Notes under the pieces: model-generated
What the model was told of the DNA's origin: nothing
The model's database searches: none
Seen by the model: the letters and a program-made list of their open reading frames with translations, nothing else
Made by a program: the position numbers and the translations under genes
Assembly: GCA_050945755.1 (NCBI GenBank)
Contig: JBMNTN010000045.1
Span: 1 to 15,885, forward strand
Source: JAQVXR01 sp050945755
GTDB taxonomy: Bacteria > Bacillota > Dehalobacteriia > Dehalobacteriales > Dehalobacteriaceae
Direction of reading: 5' to 3'
DNA length: 15,885 nt
In this document: one piece after another, positions 13,686 to 15,885 of the stretch
How the letters are laid out: each line of letters opens with the position of its first letter
Position numbering within the stretch: position 1 is the first letter of the stretch

Positions 13686-13874
13686 CTTTTTGCTTTTGAG
13701 ATTGATGATTCGATCTTGCCGGAAATTATGTGCCAAAGGATTTACTTGTCATGGCTGATAAAAGCCTTGTATCAGGTAAAAGCTAATGGCAAAAATCAAG
13801 TAATATTTATTTCGCATAAAGTATTACTAAATGAAGATTCGTTCTCTTGATTATCGAAGGAGGAGTCCTGAAAA

Positions 13875-15047
13875 TTGGCTAAAGTAATTATTAAGGATTG
13901 CCCGGATTATCAACTTGATTTATTGAAAAAGCAAATTAAATCAGGAATAGAGCTTCTTGGCGGCTGGGACAAGTTTGTTTCGGTCGGGATGAATGTCCTG
14001 CTGAAGGTAAATTTAATTGGCCCGAAAACCCCTGATACAGCGGCTATAACCCATCCGGAGTTTGTGCGGGCTCTGACCCAAATTTTAAAGGAGCGGGGTT
14101 GTACCGTCTGGATCGGGGACAGTTCCGGGGGAGCTATTGCCGGAATTGCTCCTACTGCTCGAGGCCTGGTAGTTTCCGGCCTGGAAAAGGTTGCTCATGA
14201 AGAAGGGGCAGTTATTAAGAATTTTGATCGGGAAGGTGTCATTGAAGTCACATCTTCCAGCGGCTATTTAGATAAAATGTATTTAGCAAAGCCGATGTTT
14301 GAGGCTGATTTTGTGATTAACCTGCCCAAGCTAAAGACTCATTCCGCAGGCATATATACCGGTGCTTTTAAAAATTTATTTGGATGTATACCCGGGCTTA
14401 GAAAAGCTGAGTATCACCGCTTAGCACCAAACTCCAAAGAATTGGGATTGATGATTGCCGATATTCACCGGAATGTCAGAGTTGGGCTGCATATTATGGA
14501 TGCTGTCACAGCTATGCAAGGAGAAGGACCGACGGCAGGCGAAGTATATCATGCGGGTAAACTTCTTTTCAGTACCGATCCCCTAGCACTTGATGTGGTA
14601 GCATCGGCGATGTTAGGAATGAAGATTGAGGAAGTTCCAATGTTAATGAGTGCCAAGGAAAAGGAAATGGGGGAGTTTGCTTTGGACAAGATTGAAATTT
14701 CCGGTGATTATCATTCACCGCCTAATCTTCCTGGCTTTAAGCTGCCGAAGAAGTTTAGAAGTACCAAGCAAGGCAATAATAAATTTTTAGTTAGATTGAT
14801 TGATTTCTTGAAAACCAGGCCAAGAGTCAACCCCAAATTATGCAAGAGTTGCAATATGTGTGTGGAAAGCTGCCCGGTGCAAGCGATCAATAAAAAAGAT
14901 AAAAAAATTGACTATAACTCTTGTATAGAGTGCATGTGCTGTCATGAACTTTGTATGTATAAAGCTGTTGAACTAAGAAAAGACAATCCTTTGGCGGATG
15001 CCGTTACCCGTCTATTATACGTTTTTTCACGTTCTCACTATTCATAA
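13875..15047 (+). CDS. DUF362 domain protein with C-terminal 2[4Fe-4S] ferredoxin domain
   Basis: It encodes 390 residues from TTG 13875, 11 bases after GGAGG; no better in-frame start exists. Residues 1 to about 300 form a DUF362 domain (LLKVNLIGPKTPDTAAITHPEF is split here by position: about 45-66; then WIGDSSGG, and NLPKLKTHS with KNLFGCIPG). The C-terminus has two ferredoxin motifs: CKSCNMCVESCP (about 322-333) and CIECMCCHELCMYKAV (about 349-364), enough for two [4Fe-4S] clusters. DUF362-ferredoxin proteins are common in anaerobes and are presumed redox or metal-centre enzymes; no reaction is established. The truncated PP-loop gene begins 3 bases after the stop, indicating one operon. 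A sulfur-transfer or RNA-modification link is inference from that partner. Confidence 0.9.
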   Translation: MAKVIIKDCPDYQLDLLKKQIKSGIELLGGWDKFVSVGMNVLLKVNLIGPKTPDTAAITHPEFVRALTQILKERGCTVWIGDSSGGAIAGIAPTARGLVVSGLEKVAHEEGAVIKNFDREGVIEVTSSSGYLDKMYLAKPMFEADFVINLPKLKTHSAGIYTGAFKNLFGCIPGLRKAEYHRLAPNSKELGLMIADIHRNVRVGLHIMDAVTAMQGEGPTAGEVYHAGKLLFSTDPLALDVVASAMLGMKIEEVPMLMSAKEKEMGEFALDKIEISGDYHSPPNLPGFKLPKKFRSTKQGNNKFLVRLIDFLKTRPRVNPKLCKSCNMCVESCPVQAINKKDKKIDYNSCIECMCCHELCMYKAVELRKDNPLADAVTRLLYVFSRSHYS

Positions 15048-15050
15048 GTA

Positions 15051-15422
15051 ATGGGAGTGTTTAAGATAAAGCATTTTTTAAAACAAAAAAGGATCCTGGG
15101 ACAAGTACGAAAAGCAATTCAAGATTACAATATGATTGATGAGGGAGACCGGATAGCTGTAGGTGTGTCCGGAAAGGACAGTATCACATTATTGATTGCT
15201 TTAATACAAATCCGAGAATTTTTTGATAAAAAGTTTTCGTTGGAAGCTGTTACTTTAACATTGGGTATTGGTGATTATGATCTTACCTATGTCAAGGATC
15301 TCTGTAAAGAATTTGATATTAATTATACAGTTGAAGAAACCTTAATCGGCAAAATTGTTTTTGAAGCAAGACAGGATAGTCTAAGACCATTTTTATCGGT
15401 CTTAGACTTTTGTGTATCATGA
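15051..15422 (+). pseudogene. Truncated TtcA-like PP-loop ATPase (N-terminal fragment)
   Basis: The frame gives 123 residues from ATG 15051, while TtcA-family proteins usually have about 240-310. Residues 1 to about 108 look normal: the PP-loop region RIAVGVSGKDSITLL (34-48) and a VEETLIGKIVFEARQ segment that in relatives leads straight into a Cys-x-x-Cys cluster motif. Here the family sequence stops after FEARQ and continues as SLRPFLSVLDFCVS to a TGA. That replacement is encoded by a perfect terminator hairpin. The CxxC iron-sulfur ligands, the second half of the nucleotide-binding fold and the C-terminus are missing, so 2-thiolation activity on tRNA is unlikely. It is coupled to the DUF362 gene. 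It could be a deletion remnant or an assembly junction. Confidence 0.75.
15378..15411 (+). terminator. Intrinsic terminator inside the truncated TtcA-like frame
   Basis: AGTCTAAGACC (15378-15388) pairs perfectly over 11 bp with GGTCTTAGACT (15398-15408) around a 9-base loop and is followed by TTTTGTG. It overlaps the last 15 or so codons of the open frame, so the frame's end is probably not original coding sequence. Confidence 0.75.
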
Positions 15423-15466
15423 GCGAGCCTCATTTTAAAAAGTTCTTAAATTTTTTTAAAAACCTG

Positions 15467-15497
15467 TTGACCTTAACGTTACGTAAAGGTTTATAGT
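15467..15497 (+). promoter_or_regulatory. MerR-type promoter/operator with 19-bp spacer
   Basis: TTGACC (15467-15472) and TATAGT (15492-15497) are separated by 19 bases, the over-long spacing characteristic of promoters activated by MerR-family proteins. The spacer is an imperfect palindrome with arms ACCTTAACG and CGTAAAGGT (15470-15490). The site lies just before the merR-like gene, so autoregulation is likely. Confidence 0.8.
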
Positions 15498-15519
15498 TGT
15501 TATGTCGGGAGGTGAGAGC

Positions 15520-15885
15520 GTGGAGTATACAATACGGAAGTTAGGGCAGTTGGCAGGTATTAGCACCAGAACGCTTCGGTATTACGATGAAATAGGAATT
15601 CTTAAACCGGCAAGAATTAATTCCTCAGGGTATCGCATCTATGGTCAAAATGAAGTCGATCGACTACAGCAAATTCTTTTTTATAGAGAGCTGGGGGTGA
15701 GTTTAGAAAGTATAAAAGAAATAATCTCTGCTTCATCTTTTGACAGAGCAAGAGCGTTAAAAGAACACCGGAAAAGGCTTCTCGAAAAAAGAAAACAATT
15801 GGATTTGCTAATTGAAAATGTGGAGAAAACTATAGATTCAACAGAGGGGAAGATTAAAATGACAGATAAAGAAAAGTTTGAAGGG
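15520..15885 (+). CDS. MerR-family regulator, TipAL/Mta type (cut by window end)
   Basis: The start is GTG 15520, seven bases after GGAGG (15508-15512). The frame is open to the window end, giving 122 residues. Residues 1-70 are a MerR winged helix: IRKLGQLAGISTRTLRYYDE, then GILKPARINSSGYRIYG and a YRELGVSLESIKEII wing/helix. A long coiled-coil dimerisation helix follows (about 76-108). At residue 114 the sequence MTDKEKFEG begins, which is how the TipAS ligand-binding domain typically starts in TipAL and Mta proteins, so a drug-binding C-terminal domain is expected outside the window. Such proteins bind their palindromic, long-spacer promoter and activate it on ligand binding. No efflux target gene is visible here. 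Confidence 0.92.
   Translation, partial: MEYTIRKLGQLAGISTRTLRYYDEIGILKPARINSSGYRIYGQNEVDRLQQILFYRELGVSLESIKEIISASSFDRARALKEHRKRLLEKRKQLDLLIENVEKTIDSTEGKIKMTDKEKFEG

Overview
The window looks like chromosomal DNA of an anaerobic, low-GC Firmicute. My best guess is a clostridium of the Peptococcaceae type (Desulfitobacterium, Dehalobacter or Desulfosporosinus relatives). The basis is a GC content of about 40% by eye, strong AGGAGG ribosome binding sites, intrinsic terminators, GTG/TTG starts, and a desulfoferrodoxin-rubrerythrin pair typical of strict anaerobes. Genus assignment is inference. No tRNA, rRNA, CRISPR array or intact transposase was seen.

Layout, left half. Positions 1-236 hold the 3' end of an AT-rich gene that starts outside the window. 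A gene-poor stretch with a REP-like inverted repeat follows. Next come three + strand genes: a lipoprotein that probably starts at CTG (531), a macro-domain protein with a C-terminal helical/HTH-like domain (1580), and a von Willebrand A protein with an intact MIDAS motif (2654). After a terminator there is a tight, overlapping three-gene export operon (3535-6717): MacA-like adaptor, MacB-type ATPase and FtsX-like permease. A - strand oxidative-stress operon (dfx-rbr, 6845-7766) follows. Its promoter is back to back with a + strand promoter that drives a well-folded candidate non-coding RNA (7991-8182), and a PerR-like box lies just downstream of the dfx transcription start.

Layout, right half. 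On the - strand, a PadR regulator overlaps a gene for a SEDS-family (FtsW/RodA) membrane protein that carries an N-terminal HAAS-like domain. Its promoter carries a 14-bp perfect palindrome. A cold-shock protein gene follows, with a consensus promoter, a roughly 130-nt leader that can form a pseudoknot, and a very strong terminator. A DUF456 membrane protein is also on the - strand. On the + strand are a DedA-family protein, an acyl-CoA-synthetase-like AMP-forming ligase with a near-consensus promoter, a DUF362/ferredoxin protein followed 3 nt later by a truncated TtcA-like PP-loop gene, and the start of a MerR/TipAL-type regulator behind a 19-bp-spacer promoter.

The most unusual items are the structured RNA with its shared divergent promoter, the possible pseudoknot in the csp leader, the PadR/HAAS-SEDS pair, the macro/vWA pair, the CTG start and the broken TtcA-like gene with a terminator inside its reading frame.
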